From assembly GCA_003956705.1 (NCBI GenBank), contig QZCP01000027.1:62001-126000 (forward strand): a stretch of 64,000 nucleotides of DNA. The letters run 5' to 3'. This stretch comes from Brevipalpus yothersi (lineage: Eukaryota > Arthropoda > Arachnida > Trombidiformes > Tenuipalpidae). The notes beneath the pieces are model-generated. The model worked only from the letters and a program-made list of their open reading frames with translations, searched no databases and was not told where the DNA came from. Positions 38,417-51,067 of the stretch are shown one piece after another (positions within the stretch are counted from its first letter, which is position 1; each line of letters begins with the position of its first letter). The translations under genes were made by a program, and so were the position numbers.

Positions 38417-40828
38417 AAAAGGAAGAAAAAAAGAATGAAAAAGTTCTACAAATAAAAAAAAGGAACGTAAGCATCAAATGATCATAATCAAAAGTGAATT
38501 AATATCACTTTCATATTTTCCAATTTATAATAGTGACCACAAATTCACATGACATTAACAATTGTTTGCCCGTTGCTTGTTCGATGACCCTAATCTGGCC
38601 AACTATAAGAACCGATTGGACATGGTATGACTCGATTCAGTATGAACACATGCACTTATACACATAACACTCACACACACACACAATATACACCAGAATA
38701 TATCATTCTCACGCTGTTTCCAATGATTTTCTTCAGTTCTATCTATCAACCATTCCTCACGCTCTTATATATATACACCAATTCGATTCATTCTCTTCGA
38801 TTTTCTTCCACCGGCAAAATTTCTCATCAGACATGTCTCCCTCTCTCTCTCTCTCTTTCTCTATCCACAGGGCATTTCCCTTTCCCGTGATATTGGCTTG
38901 GCCCACTGAACAAACATACATGCATGGAGGTCAAAGTTGATAGGACATCATTTGGCTATTAGAGAAACACTCAGCAAGTATTCCCAATATGCAGTCGATC
39001 TGTATCTATCTTGCTTCGATGTGTACAAGTTCCATACAGAAGAGAGATAGATAGATAGATGAAAGTTGGTCTCTTTCTCTCTCCCGTTTCTCATTATCTT
39101 CATCTCTATCTTTCTCTATTTGTCTAAATCAATTGGAAGAAAATTTTTCACCAATCAGTATGGAAGAAAGTGAAAGAAAAATAAGAAGACGAAATAGAAG
39201 TGGAAGAAGAAAAATGTTCCAACACCCGAATGTCATGATCAACATGAAGCCATCGGTTGGGCTATTGACAGGACACTGGCAGCGATCCGTAGACCATCTG
39301 ACACACACTAGAAATGGATTAATTATCTTTCACTTTTGAGTCAATATATATTGATGGGTCAAATTTTTCCTCTCTCACTTTATCTTCGCTTTTTCCCGTA
39401 GACCCACATAGAATACAGAAAGAGAGAGAGAGAGAGAGAAAATATTCCGGAAAATACACTGTCTAAGCAAGAATTTTTTGTCCATCCTGCATACACCTTC
39501 CTGTGTATCTCTCTCTTTTCCAATGTGTGTGGATGTGTTAATGTTGCCTTTGGGAAATGGTGAAAGTAGTTTGGGACCAGACAACAAACAAGATACACTA
39601 CGATATGAGGGCCCAAGATACAATCTCAACTGTGGGTCCAACAGGGAAGAAAGATCTATCCCTAGGAACCACACGCACCGGGTGAGGAAGGAAAAGAGAG
39701 AGAGAGAGAGAGAAAGTAGCCTCAGAGAAGAGCATATGTCGGACGATGGTCACTTTATATATATCAGAGAGATAGTAGAATGCGATGCCCAGTATAGATG
39801 ATGTGTGGACGGTAAGAATGGAGGAAGTGATAAGGAAAAGTTTTTGGAAACTCAAAATAAATGGACACACACATACACGTATATGTCCACATCTGTACAT
39901 GAATCCCTCAAGAGGACTGCTACATGCTGGCTCCTATGTCATCGTCGCCCGAAACCTGGAGTGGCCTGTTTGCCCCTGGAATTATGATGATTCATATCAT
40001 CGATAGATATATGGAAATTGTTCACTTAGCAAAGTGGAGAGAGAATGTGTCCCTAATCGTCCAGGAAAACAACTTTTTCTTGTTATTATTATCATGAAAT
40101 TTATACATTTTTTATTCTTATCTGTAAGTATTTGCAGAGAGTAACAGAAAAAAATTAGCTCTGAGCTAGGTCAAGTAAACTGATTATTTTTCCAGATTAT
40201 TTGATGGTATACCTTTTCACTGGAGAGAAAAAGAAAGAAAGAAAGAAAGATGTATAGAATACACCAAGCCCAAAGTGAGTAGGAAGACATGGGCTTGTTT
40301 TGCTTGATGGTAACATTTTTTTTCCTCTCTTCATCATCTTCCAATGAAGCAAAAGTGCAATGAACACAGATAGCTCATGATAGTGATTCTCAAGTGAGAA
40401 TGAGATGGAAAATAATTCCCATTCTCAGTGACAAATCAGAGGAAGATAAAGAAAAGTACTCACAATGAGAATAGATAAAAGGCTAGAGAAAGCTGAATCA
40501 GCTTCCTCCTCCTCCTCCTTCTCTTCTTATTTTTTTCACTTCTCCTTATTTTTCTTCTTCTTCTCTCTCTGCTCGAGTAATCATCTCACGACTCTCCTTT
40601 TACCACCCACTCTTGCCACAAAAAAACACACACCATTCATTCACTCATGGCTAAGCATTGGGTGAATGTGTGTGTATGTATCCATAGTCAATAGTCACTC
40701 TCATTCATGAAATCGAGATGTTTTCAGCCCATCTTGGATGCTTTCGCATAAAAGTGAAGCCAAAAACTATGTGTGTGTGTATGTGCGAATCAATTGGTGT
40801 GTCAATGAAGAGGAGGAGGTGGTGGGGG

Positions 40829-40832
<4 letters not shown>

Positions 40833-40889
<57 letters not shown>
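40833..40889. repeat. (GA)n microsatellite
   Basis: About 28 AG units; first of a close pair. Confidence 0.97.
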
Positions 40890-40892
<3 letters not shown>

Positions 40893-40958
40893 TCACAAAT
40901 CAGAATATATGGCTTAAGGAAGAAGAGGGAGTGAATCGTAAAACAAGAGAGGCGAGTG

Positions 40959-40961
<3 letters not shown>

Positions 40962-41032
<71 letters not shown>
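40962..41032. repeat. (GA)n microsatellite
   Basis: About 35 AG units, 72 bp after the preceding tract and in the same orientation. Confidence 0.97.
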
Positions 41033-41036
<4 letters not shown>

Positions 41037-44000
41037 ATGGCAATAAAGATGGTGATAAGATGATACATTTACTCAGGAAATGGACGGAAAAATTCATCAT
41101 CATTCCGACTTACTGTCCCTATTATCATCATTTTCGCGCCACACTGAGCCACCTTCAATGTATTAGAGAGAGAGGGAAAAAGTAGATCAGGATGTATCTT
41201 CACACCAATCTTACTGGGATGAATGAAAAACGACAACAGCTATCATGTGTTGATGATGACTTTGAAAGAGAGAGAGAGACGTTTCGGTAAATTGACCCAC
41301 AAGTGGACCAAGCCACAAAAGTGGACCGAAAAGAAGAAAAAAGAGTGGAACAAAAGTGTACCCCTCAAAATTACAATCAAACGACATTCTATTCGACATT
41401 CATTTGTGTGTATATCATTTGGGTGTCCTTTTGTCTCATCACCTCAATTTATGTGTAGGTGTATGTGTCTATTCACAAAGTGCAAGGTTTCACTTGCATT
41501 CCTTTTGAATGGTAATCAATTGAATTCTATTTTATATTCTTCCAAATACATTTACTTTTTGTCGATCAAATTATCAATCTCTCCCTCTAATCTTATTGCT
41601 ATTATGCATCCATTCATGATTATGTGACCTCATGCTATCACATGTTCATGTGCTCTGAGATAAGATTAAAGGTCATACATGAACAGAAGCATTGATGATG
41701 AACCTTGGAATCATGAATGGTCATCTTGAGCGTAAAAATGAAAAGTTCTCTTCATCATCACTTCTGAAGGACCAAAAATTTTTGCAATTGTATATCTGAG
41801 CAAGTAGATGAATACCTTCTTCTTGCGGCTATAAGATACATGATCATGAGAATAGTTGTAGGGAAAGATGATTACAGGAGATGAAGAAGGAATAGATAGA
41901 TAGAAGTGAAAATTTTCCATGTTCAGAAGAAAGAAAAGAAAAAATTTGATTTACACTGGATATACACATACATATTCTGGTGAACGATGGCGGCTATGGT
42001 GGATAGATATATATAAAGGAATTCGGGAAAATGTTCATGTTCACGTAACCAATATAACATCTCTCAACATGGTGATTATCATTATATACAATAATTGGTC
42101 AAAATTGTGCTTCCCTTTTTAACCCTATGATTACGACCATCTCTCTTAGGGATTATGGCTAGAAATGAAGGAATTGAAGAGGAGAAGAAAGAGAGAAAGA
42201 AAGAAAAGTATTCCTTCCACTTTCAATCATCATCTTTTATTTTGCTCATCCATACTTTTCTTTGTGGGGTAGTTTTTTTTTCCTGACCATAAAACCCAGT
42301 CATCAATGTTCTCTCAACATTGACCAGTGCAATGGTCAATATTCTTAGTATTTATAAGCGAAGAAAAGTATGGCGAATGAATGAAAGACTAATACATCTG
42401 CTAGTAGTAGTAGTTTTTTTTAGAGAAAAGAAGAAAAATTTCATGATAAAGGGAATCCAAGCTTGTTCTTCTTACTCGGCATCCTTTGAGTGAAAAACTA
42501 TATATAAGACTGTGGAATGATGAGTGGTAAAGGTGGAAGGTTAATGATGATTTTGGTAATATTTTTTCCACCAGAATCATCATCTTTTTTTCATCCACCA
42601 GCTTTCGTCTGGTTATTTTTTCACTGATGCAGATACTTGGGTATGTTGCTAATATTATTGTATATACTCTCAATCATGGGGAGAAAAATTATCAACATCG
42701 ATATGAATCAATTTCATGCTCTGCTCTCACAAATGATGAGAGGAAGTGGACACAGATGATGGTGATTCTCATCATTTGCTGATTCTATTCATGATTAGAA
42801 TGAGAGGAAATCTTCAAGGGAAGTAGAAAAATTATCAAAAATTTACAATCATCATGTGGGCTCTTCTCATCAAGCTTGTTCATCTTTTTTCCGGTAGTAG
42901 TAGTAGTAGAAGGATGAGAGGAAAAAAATAAATAAAAACAAAATCATGTTAAAAAAGAAAATAAAGAAATCAGAATCATTTTCTGCATGAAAAATGATGA
43001 TGCAAATAGAGAGAGTTGATCATTGATGATTAGTTTTCTTTTTTTGGAAATAATATATATTTGATAATTTTGTTCAGCCTATCTACTGTTCATTGAGATA
43101 AAATGGAGGACCAACAGCTCATTTTACTAATTATATATGAATATTTATCTGATTCCTCTTGACTGATTTACATTCACTTTGAAAGATTATGTGAAAAAAA
43201 TGCGGAGGTGTTTGTTTGGAGGTTTCACTATCTTGGAGGCATTTTTTTCTCTCTCTTCTCTACATTCATTCAAGGAAGAAGAAGAAAAAGGACCTCTGAA
43301 TATATAAAGTTGGCCAAAAAGAGATGAAGAGAGAGCGAGAACCCACAAATGATTTCAAGATACATTCATCTAAGCATTTTAGGGATCCTCTAATTTGATT
43401 ATGACTAGAAATACCTTCCAAATTACTCACAATCTTCTATCCCTCTTCCTTTTTCTTTTTCTCCTCTCTCTTTCTTTCTCATTATAATGATACAAAATTG
43501 AAGAGGAGTTAGAATGTGAAACACTTTGTTCATTATTATCATCATCATGAAAGTGAACACACAACAGGTAGGTATATATGTGGTGGATACCTTTCAGGAG
43601 AATTCTGTTCACCATCACCATCACCACCATCATCATCATGGATGATGATAAACACAAGATCATCTGTGTTCATCTTCCATGCTCAATCTGATTGCTCTTA
43701 ATCTTAAGATTATTGATTGTCATCATCATCAGCAACATGAATACAGGAGGCGAATAGAGGAGAATGAAAGAGGATCAACATTTTATCATACCTCTTGTGA
43801 TTATAATCATCACTTTTTCACCTCCTCCTCCTCTCTCTCCTCTTCATCTTTCTCCTCTTTCTCTCTCCCTCTCTTTTTCCTCCTCTCTTCTCTGGCTATC
43901 AAAGGCAACATGATGTACGAGGTAAATATATTCTTGTCCACTGGTCATCGCCTCCATATACATTCAAGTGAGATAAATAGACATGATTGTAATGAATTAC

Positions 44001-44631
44001 CTTGACCATGATAGTGGTGGTCGAAAGGGCCACTCAACTGTGTATATGGTCATCTTGATGTGTATATATACAGAATCATCTTCACTCAAATTATCGTCGG
44101 TTATCAACATTCATTCTATGGTGAGGATGGTGATGAGGATGAGAGAGAGAGAAAGTGAATTTATGATGATCAAGTGATGAACAATAATGTTCGTGGGCAA
44201 AGTAAGATGTTGTATCACTTTCCTTGGTAATACTATCTTTACTATGGTTTTATTTTTTTGTTCTGTATAGATCATCATCAGAACTTTTTTGCACATAAGA
44301 AGGATGAGCTCATTTACTAATATATTGAAGATAAGTGGAACTTTCCCTTCTATTAGGGAAAAGAAGATTTTTCATCAAAAAAAGATGAACAAAAAGGAAA
44401 ACATTTATCCACCCAACTTATTATAATTATGATTATTCGGCATCCCTTTCTGTTCATCCTTCTTTTTTCTCTTGCTCAACCCTGTTCTGATACTTGATCT
44501 TGATTTTTGGGAAGAATATTCTTTCTTGAAATCAAAGTTTTTTTCCAAACTATAACTTCTTTCTTCCACTTATTTTCCAACCCTTACTCTTACCTTGATT
44601 GTACCCAGTAGTTGTACTAGTAATTCAAGAC

Positions 44632-44859
44632 ATGTTCAACAAATTTTATCTTCCACCGTGTTATCTGGTAGCTCTCCTCTTAATGAGTTTTGATCAATCA
44701 GTAAGCTTCAATCCAATAACAAGATCATATCATATCATAAAATTTCCAGGATCTTTCTCTCTTTTTCTGCCAACATCATCATTCAATTTCGAAGGAATAT
44801 CATCCGCTACATCTCAATGGAATATCCAGGTACAGAAAAAGTTCATCGATATTCTATGA
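44632..44859 (+). CDS. Hypothetical small secreted protein (weak)
   Basis: A 75-codon ATG-initiated frame. Residues 1-25 look like a signal peptide (MFNKFYLPP, then YLVALLLMSF, with possible cleavage after SVS). The rest contains short Phe/Ser-rich segments and matches nothing I recognise. No TATA box or initiator stands out upstream. The frame could instead continue through a weak donor (CAG|GTACAG) near its end. A strong donor on the opposite strand at 44594 argues that this locus might be read the other way. In AT-rich DNA a frame of this length can occur by chance. Confidence 0.2.
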   Translation: MFNKFYLPPCYLVALLLMSFDQSVSFNPITRSYHIIKFPGSFSLFLPTSSFNFEGISSATSQWNIQVQKKFIDIL

Positions 44860-47673
44860 AGATGATGGTATGAGAGTATGCAACAGGTAAGAAGGGAGCC
44901 TTGGGATCATTTTTCTTCTCCTCATCTTTTTTGTTCTTCTTCATATTTCTCATCATTTTTTTAACCAAAAGTGAAAATCAATAGAAAAATTGCATCATCA
45001 AACTTGGAAATCCACAAACGAACACACATTTGCCTCTTCAAAATGGAATAATATCGACAAGATCGAAAATTATAGTAAAAGTAAGAGTCAGATAAAAAGT
45101 CGACACCATACAACCTTGTTGATGATGATTATTTTTGATTCATTTCTTCACTTGAATCATCACCAGCAAAAGGTATATATACACATATACATACACTGCA
45201 TGATCATCAAGGCGGCTAGATTGTGATTCTGATGGAACAAGTAAATGCTTGCTAAACTAGCCATTTTTATGATCAATGTCGGCATCGTATTTTGGTGCAT
45301 AAAAAAGATCTTAAAAATGCTCTTAGCTTCGCTCTGGTTCATTTTGGCACATACACATATATGTATGTGTGTATGTAGGCTCTCAAAATTTTTGAGAAAA
45401 GTTTTAGAGAGGCTCATGAATCGGAATCTTTTTTGATAGTTAAAATTTTACGATAATTTTGGTGGAGCAACACTACATACATGTGAGTAGACCGAGAGGA
45501 AGAGAGGAATAACACATAGGACATACATAGAGATACACATGGAAAGATAAGTAAAAGTGTTCTCTTTTGCCTTCCAAGCTGTCTGTAATGGTGTGAAGAA
45601 GAATTTCACTTTATGGGTCTCTTTCATTTCTCTTTCGTCCATTTAGGAACACACATACACTTTCCCAGATGACTTGAAACAGGGAGCGAAAAAAAGATAC
45701 ATGTACTTATACTGAAGGAACTTTTTCTCAGAATAAAAGAGACACACAAAATGAGGGGCGAATATTTGTATTCCTCACAGTGTCAAATCAGTGTTCCATG
45801 AGAGAGAATAAAATGGAGGAGCTATTAATTGAAAATTTTTCAAGGGTCACTTTCTTTTGCTGGGCAAAAGTGCTCTCAAGTAGAAGGAACAAAAAATATG
45901 AGTTTTTTGCCTCATTTATTTATATAAACTGAAGACCTTTGATTACCTCTCATGTCAGTTGACATTCATAGATTGCTTTTTCTCTCCCTCTGTTTTTGTT
46001 TTACTTTTTCATAAATTTTCATGACCCTTTTTTATCTGAGCATTTATTTTGGAAGATTTTACAGCTTCAGTCGAAGAAACTTTTCCACAGATAGGAGCTT
46101 TCCCATGATTCCAGAGGTATATATACATTCTAGGGAAAAATTTTCTCAGTATCATCCGTTTTATTCTCATTCCATTTAATTTTTATACACAGATAGAGGT
46201 ATAAAAAAAAAGTGAGAGAGATTGGCAAATAAAAAGGGAACAGAAGAGATGGCATAAAAAGGGTTTACAAGATGCCTTTTTCTCATCATTTTGTGAACAT
46301 TTCTTTTTCTTATTCGTTTTCCTTTCATGATAACTTATTCTTCAATCTCACGGGTGTTTGTGTTCCTCATTCACTCATTTTCCACAGTTAATCCAGCTTT
46401 AAGTGAATATACATAAAATGGTGAATTGATTTAGATTTTCATTTGCATGCTCATTTAGTTTTCTATCTCTCTCTTTTACCTTCTCATATACCCAGATCTC
46501 TATCTGGGCCCTACCAAATTTGAATGCCCTCGCCCTTGCAATCTCTGTACATCTTTTTCTCTCTCTCTATTCTGCCTTTTCCCTTGTTTTTCAACATCAT
46601 CCACCTCAATATCATCATCTTCCTATCTTTTTATTCCCTCTCTACTTGTCTAATCATTTATTCAGCTTTCCTCTTTCTTTTTCGATTCCTATTTTGCATT
46701 CTATTCTTTATCTCTATACTCTTTGTCTCTTTTTCATCAATAATGCATCAGACAGATTTTCAGTCTCAATACTTAATTCAGTGGGAGAGACACTGAAGGA
46801 GGAGGAGGAGGAGGAGGCGAGAGAGATGGAGATGTAGTAGATGATGAAGAGTAGAGAGAGAAGATCCCTTAACGTTATGAGCCACATATATATATGCTCA
46901 TAAGCCAGTATAATTTGAAATACACCAAAAAGTAAGTGAAAGTGAGTAGTTTTAGACATATTCACATGATGATAGTTTCACATTTAAGCACCAAGCAATG
47001 AATGAATGAATGAAACAAATCTGATCACTCATGTGGGGATCATGGGCTGCCCATGAGATGTGCCCTCTCATCTCAACGGGGCCATTCGTGATGATGACTT
47101 TTGCCATCCTCTCTTTCTCTCTCTCTTACTTCATCACCAATGCCATCATCATTGTCCAGGTAATCAACTGATTCATTTTAATTAAAGTCCCCTAAAAGTT
47201 TATATGGTGCCAGGTCAGACAGCGTCTCAAGTTGAAATTGTAACTCATAAAATGAGAACATCTCTTTCTCTCTTTCTCTTTCTCTTCTACTCTTCATAAG
47301 TAAGTATTTTAATTTGTTTTAATGTTTCTCTTTTTGCCTTCTCTTTTTGGTCCCGGATGAAGAGCAAGGTTTGCCTTCCTCTCTCTCTCTCCTCCTCATT
47401 TGCGTTTTATGACCACTTATGACTACTATACAACCACTACTCTAGTCTGTGTGTGTATGTATGTGTGTATGCGTGTGTACAAATAAGTGTCATAATCTAG
47501 AAAGAGAATATTTATATTTATCTAAAAGTCAATGAAAGAAAGTTATTCACTTCTACTACTTCAAATTGGGAGCTCCTCCTCTTCCTCCTCTCCATCAGCA
47601 TCCACAGCATCTTGTTGGTGTTTCTCTCCCTTTCTCTTTGCTCAATCAAAATATTTTTGCTTTCTTTTGCCCT

Positions 47674-47678
<5 letters not shown>

Positions 47679-47702
<24 letters not shown>
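47679..47702. repeat. (CT)n microsatellite
   Basis: About 12 CT units at the end of a longer pyrimidine-rich stretch. Confidence 0.93.
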
Positions 47703-47704
<2 letters not shown>

Positions 47705-49945
47705 TCGAAAAAGAAGAATAAGGAAAGAAACCTCTCAAGACAAAAGCAAGATCCCAATAGAAAACATCCACCAAGAAGAAAATAATAGTAGAAGGAGAAC
47801 TCTATTGGGGTTTGCAAGTCAAACAAAGTATCAATTAATTGAAGGATTCAGTGAATAAGATGGAGAGAATAGGGATAAACTCTTGAGTCTCATCTTGGTG
47901 TATGTCATGTATTCTCTTTTTCTCTCTTCATCTTATTGTTCCAGTGTTTCAAGCATCGTTGCACTGATCGTCGGGCATAGAAAAGGCCACTTTGGCCTCT
48001 TCATTTTCTCGAGAAGAGAGGAATAGCAAGAGAGAAGGAGAGAAGAGAGAGAAACTTGGCCCAAAGAGAAAGGAGCATCAAATCAAGTAAGCAATCTGAC
48101 TAATGGCCTGGGCCTAATAGTATATCGCTTAGGCACACTATTGCCATGTAGCAGTAGTGGTAGTAGTTTACTTATTCTCTTTTTCGCCTTCTTCCGATCA
48201 CTTCTTCTCCCTAATGTTACTTTAAAGAAGTGGGCGGCTGATTGGCCTTAGCCATCAAGACCGATCTCGTGTACATATGTGTACAAGTATATGGAATTGC
48301 TTTTTCGGCTGGAACCAAGTGATCACGAAGACTGCCCATCATCAATTGGGTAGAAAGAGAGAGAAAGAGAAAACAGTTGGTCAGTAGTATTGATTTAGGA
48401 CCCAAAATTTGAGGCCATCTTAAGCCCGAAGGGCAAAGAAAACACCTTCTCTCTATCACTGGACATTATCGTGGGCTAGAATGCTATCGAATATCAGTAC
48501 GCGTTATTTCTCTCTATTCTCTTTTTTCAGGCCCACAAAATTGAACGTCTGCACTCGAAGCACGTACTGTATGCGTGCTGAGAAGGTGTTAATCTTGATT
48601 CACAGGATGCTTTTGGGAAGCGCGAAAAAGTTATTATCATGACTCAAATTGAGTGCATATATATATAAATTTTTTTTTTCTCTCTCTCACTCTCTTTGCT
48701 TGGCCAGACAGAAGTGTATCTCCAAAATAAATGAAGAGAAAGTAATTAAATGGCGGATGATGTAAATTGTTTATAGGATGTAAGATGATTCAGCATTGAG
48801 CTTGCTGATTGTGGAAGGAAGAAAAAAGAGAGAGAAAATTAGTGTGAATAGAGAGATGAAAATCTGGATTATCTGGCAAAGTTTTTAGTGTCAAGAGAGA
48901 AGAGAGGAAAAAAATAGACAAAGAGAGGAAGGATGTTGGATAGATAATAGCTTGATAATAGAGCTTAAAAAGATGAATATGAAGTGAGAGGAGACTTGAA
49001 TGGATGACATGAGAGGAGGAGAGAGAAGAAGAAAAATGATGAAAAATAGAGAAGAGAGAGCAAAATTTTTTGGCCATTTTTCGTCTGATAGGAAAAGTAT
49101 AAAGAAAGCTGTGATTGAACATGGTGAATAACATGGAGAAAGATAGAGAAGAGAGAGAGAAAATGATGAAGATAATGATAATGACATCTCATTCTCAAAA
49201 GTCGCTAATTTATACCAAATTTAGTGTCGCTTCGATGGAGATGAATTTGGTGAATCTCAGAACCTCTCTCTCTCTCTCTCTTCCTTTCTGTCTCTCTATT
49301 ATCTGTAATAATATCAGGATGGCATTAAATTGTTACCCAATCTTATGGGCAATCCGTTGCAAGATGATAATGAAAAAAAACTGTCCAAAGTGAGCAGAAA
49401 TGATAATCATGAGAGTGAACACAATCCATAGAGATGAGTCCATATTCACTGAACAATCAACCGCTTGGCTAATCACGGCCACGGGCTCAGCCTCTTTGAG
49501 TGTTAGTCACACACACACAATTTTTGCTTGATGACTTTTCCGTTCATATATGTATGAATACATATCATGAGAATTGTTGTATGTATATGAACATAACAGT
49601 CTGAATCAGTTGGGCGTTCGTTTGTACGCTAAATGAGCACACACACATACACATACATGTACCCTACATATATAAATATTCTAGGCCTTTTATTTTTCGG
49701 TGAGCTTCTGGTTGGCCATATTTTTCCTCTTCTTCTACCTCTATTCTTTCGGAGGCCACTGGTTAAAAATTATCATCAATCCAGTCAAGGTAAGCCTCAA
49801 CAATTATTCGGGCCCATTCGGTGTATGCATCAGAGAGATGTAGAGGTAGAGAGAGAGGCTGAGGGGATCACTCATGTAGATACAAAAATTTTGATGGTTA
49901 AGGGGCCAAGTTTACTGGTTGTTGGTTGGAACCCTGTTCAGTGAG

Positions 49946-50029
49946 ATGGGAATATGCATTATTATGTGTTGTGCATACGGGATGCCCACTTCTGTTATAT
50001 TGGCCCTAACGAAAAGCCCATTGATTGCG
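49946..50029 (+). CDS. Candidate internal exon encoding a Cys-containing segment (unrecognised)
   Basis: 84 nt, bounded by AG (weak, in CAGTGAG) and a strong donor GCG|GTAAGT. In phase 1 it encodes 27 codons including MHYYVLCIRDAHFC and PNEKPIDC, with three cysteines and a balanced amino-acid mix unlike the surrounding low-complexity frames. A possible partner exon ends at 49789 (CAAG|GTAAGC) in matching phase, with a 156-bp intron. I recognise no family, and I see no further exon that continues it. It may be part of a plus-strand gene or a chance frame. Confidence 0.25.
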
Positions 50030-50864
50030 GTAAGTTAAAAGTGTGCGTGTGATGACAACAAACACGAGTTCTAAATGGCCTCACGAATTTTAATCGAGAG
50101 AGAGAGAGAGAAGAATCGAAAAAGGAAATATGGACGGAGGAGAAAGCAAAAAATTGTTGCTGCAGAATCTTGATGTGGATGAGAATGAATTTGAAAAATC
50201 ATGAAACAATCAATTGACTATTAATCGAACTACTTTCCGAGGGAGGTCTTTGGGATGCTGATGAATGGATGTTGCATAGATTATGATGATGATAATGATG
50301 ATGTTCATGATGGTAATAGTTTTGGGGGAGAGAGAGAAGAATCAATTTGATACAATTTTGTAAATGTGTATGAGAATGTGGACCATTTACTCAAGTTATT
50401 CTGTGAGTAAGGCAAGTGTTGAAAAGTATGTTATTGAGGGATGGAAAATTCAAGTGATAAAATGTAATTTGAATTGGAGCGAAAATTTGAATGTGAGAAA
50501 ACTTAGTTTTTCCGTTACTTTTACTGTTGTTACTTTTGGGTGAAGAAGATAGATGAAAGATAATGTATCGAGCAAAACAGAGTCATGATGATAGCTAGTT
50601 TCAGCCCATGTGAATTCATATGTGAGTATACATACATGTATATATTCCAAGTTGAAAGAGATATATATTATATACTGTTTCTTGAGCAATGTTCATTCAT
50701 GATTGATTCAAGATAGAGAAAAAGTAAGAGTTAAGAGGAAGAGAGTGAAAAGATGAAAAATGTTCTTCTTTCAGTTGGCAAGATCATCTCCATTATCATT
50801 CAAAGTTGATGCTTATTTCGTTTTCTCCAAAAAGTCTCTCTCTCTCCATAATATTGTGACATAT

Positions 50865-50867
<3 letters not shown>

Positions 50868-50899
<32 letters not shown>
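50868..50899. repeat. (CT)n microsatellite
   Basis: About 16 CT units ending in CTCAG, so it resembles a splice acceptor on the plus strand. Confidence 0.95.
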
Positions 50900-50900
<1 letters not shown>

Positions 50901-51014
50901 ATAACATATTCTCATATAGCAGAAAGCGTGAATATTAGATGATCTACAAAATTCGCATCATTCAATATGAATGTGTTGCTCTTTTTCGTTTTTATATCTC
51001 AGATTCTCTCTCTT

Positions 51015-51018
<4 letters not shown>

Positions 51019-51063
<45 letters not shown>
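51019..51063. repeat. (CT)n microsatellite
   Basis: About 22 CT units, about 120 bp after the preceding CT tract. Confidence 0.96.

Positions 51064-51067
<4 letters not shown>

Larger units (their letters stand above)
30766..44500. other. Long stretch without an assignable gene
   Basis: If the lectin gene continues upstream on the minus strand, this would be its first intron or 5' region. I found no exon ending in the required phase 1 with a signal peptide. Open frames here are short, of low complexity or start at non-ATG codons. GC-richer patches at about 36510-36550 and 39900-39985 are unexplained. Confidence 0.5.
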
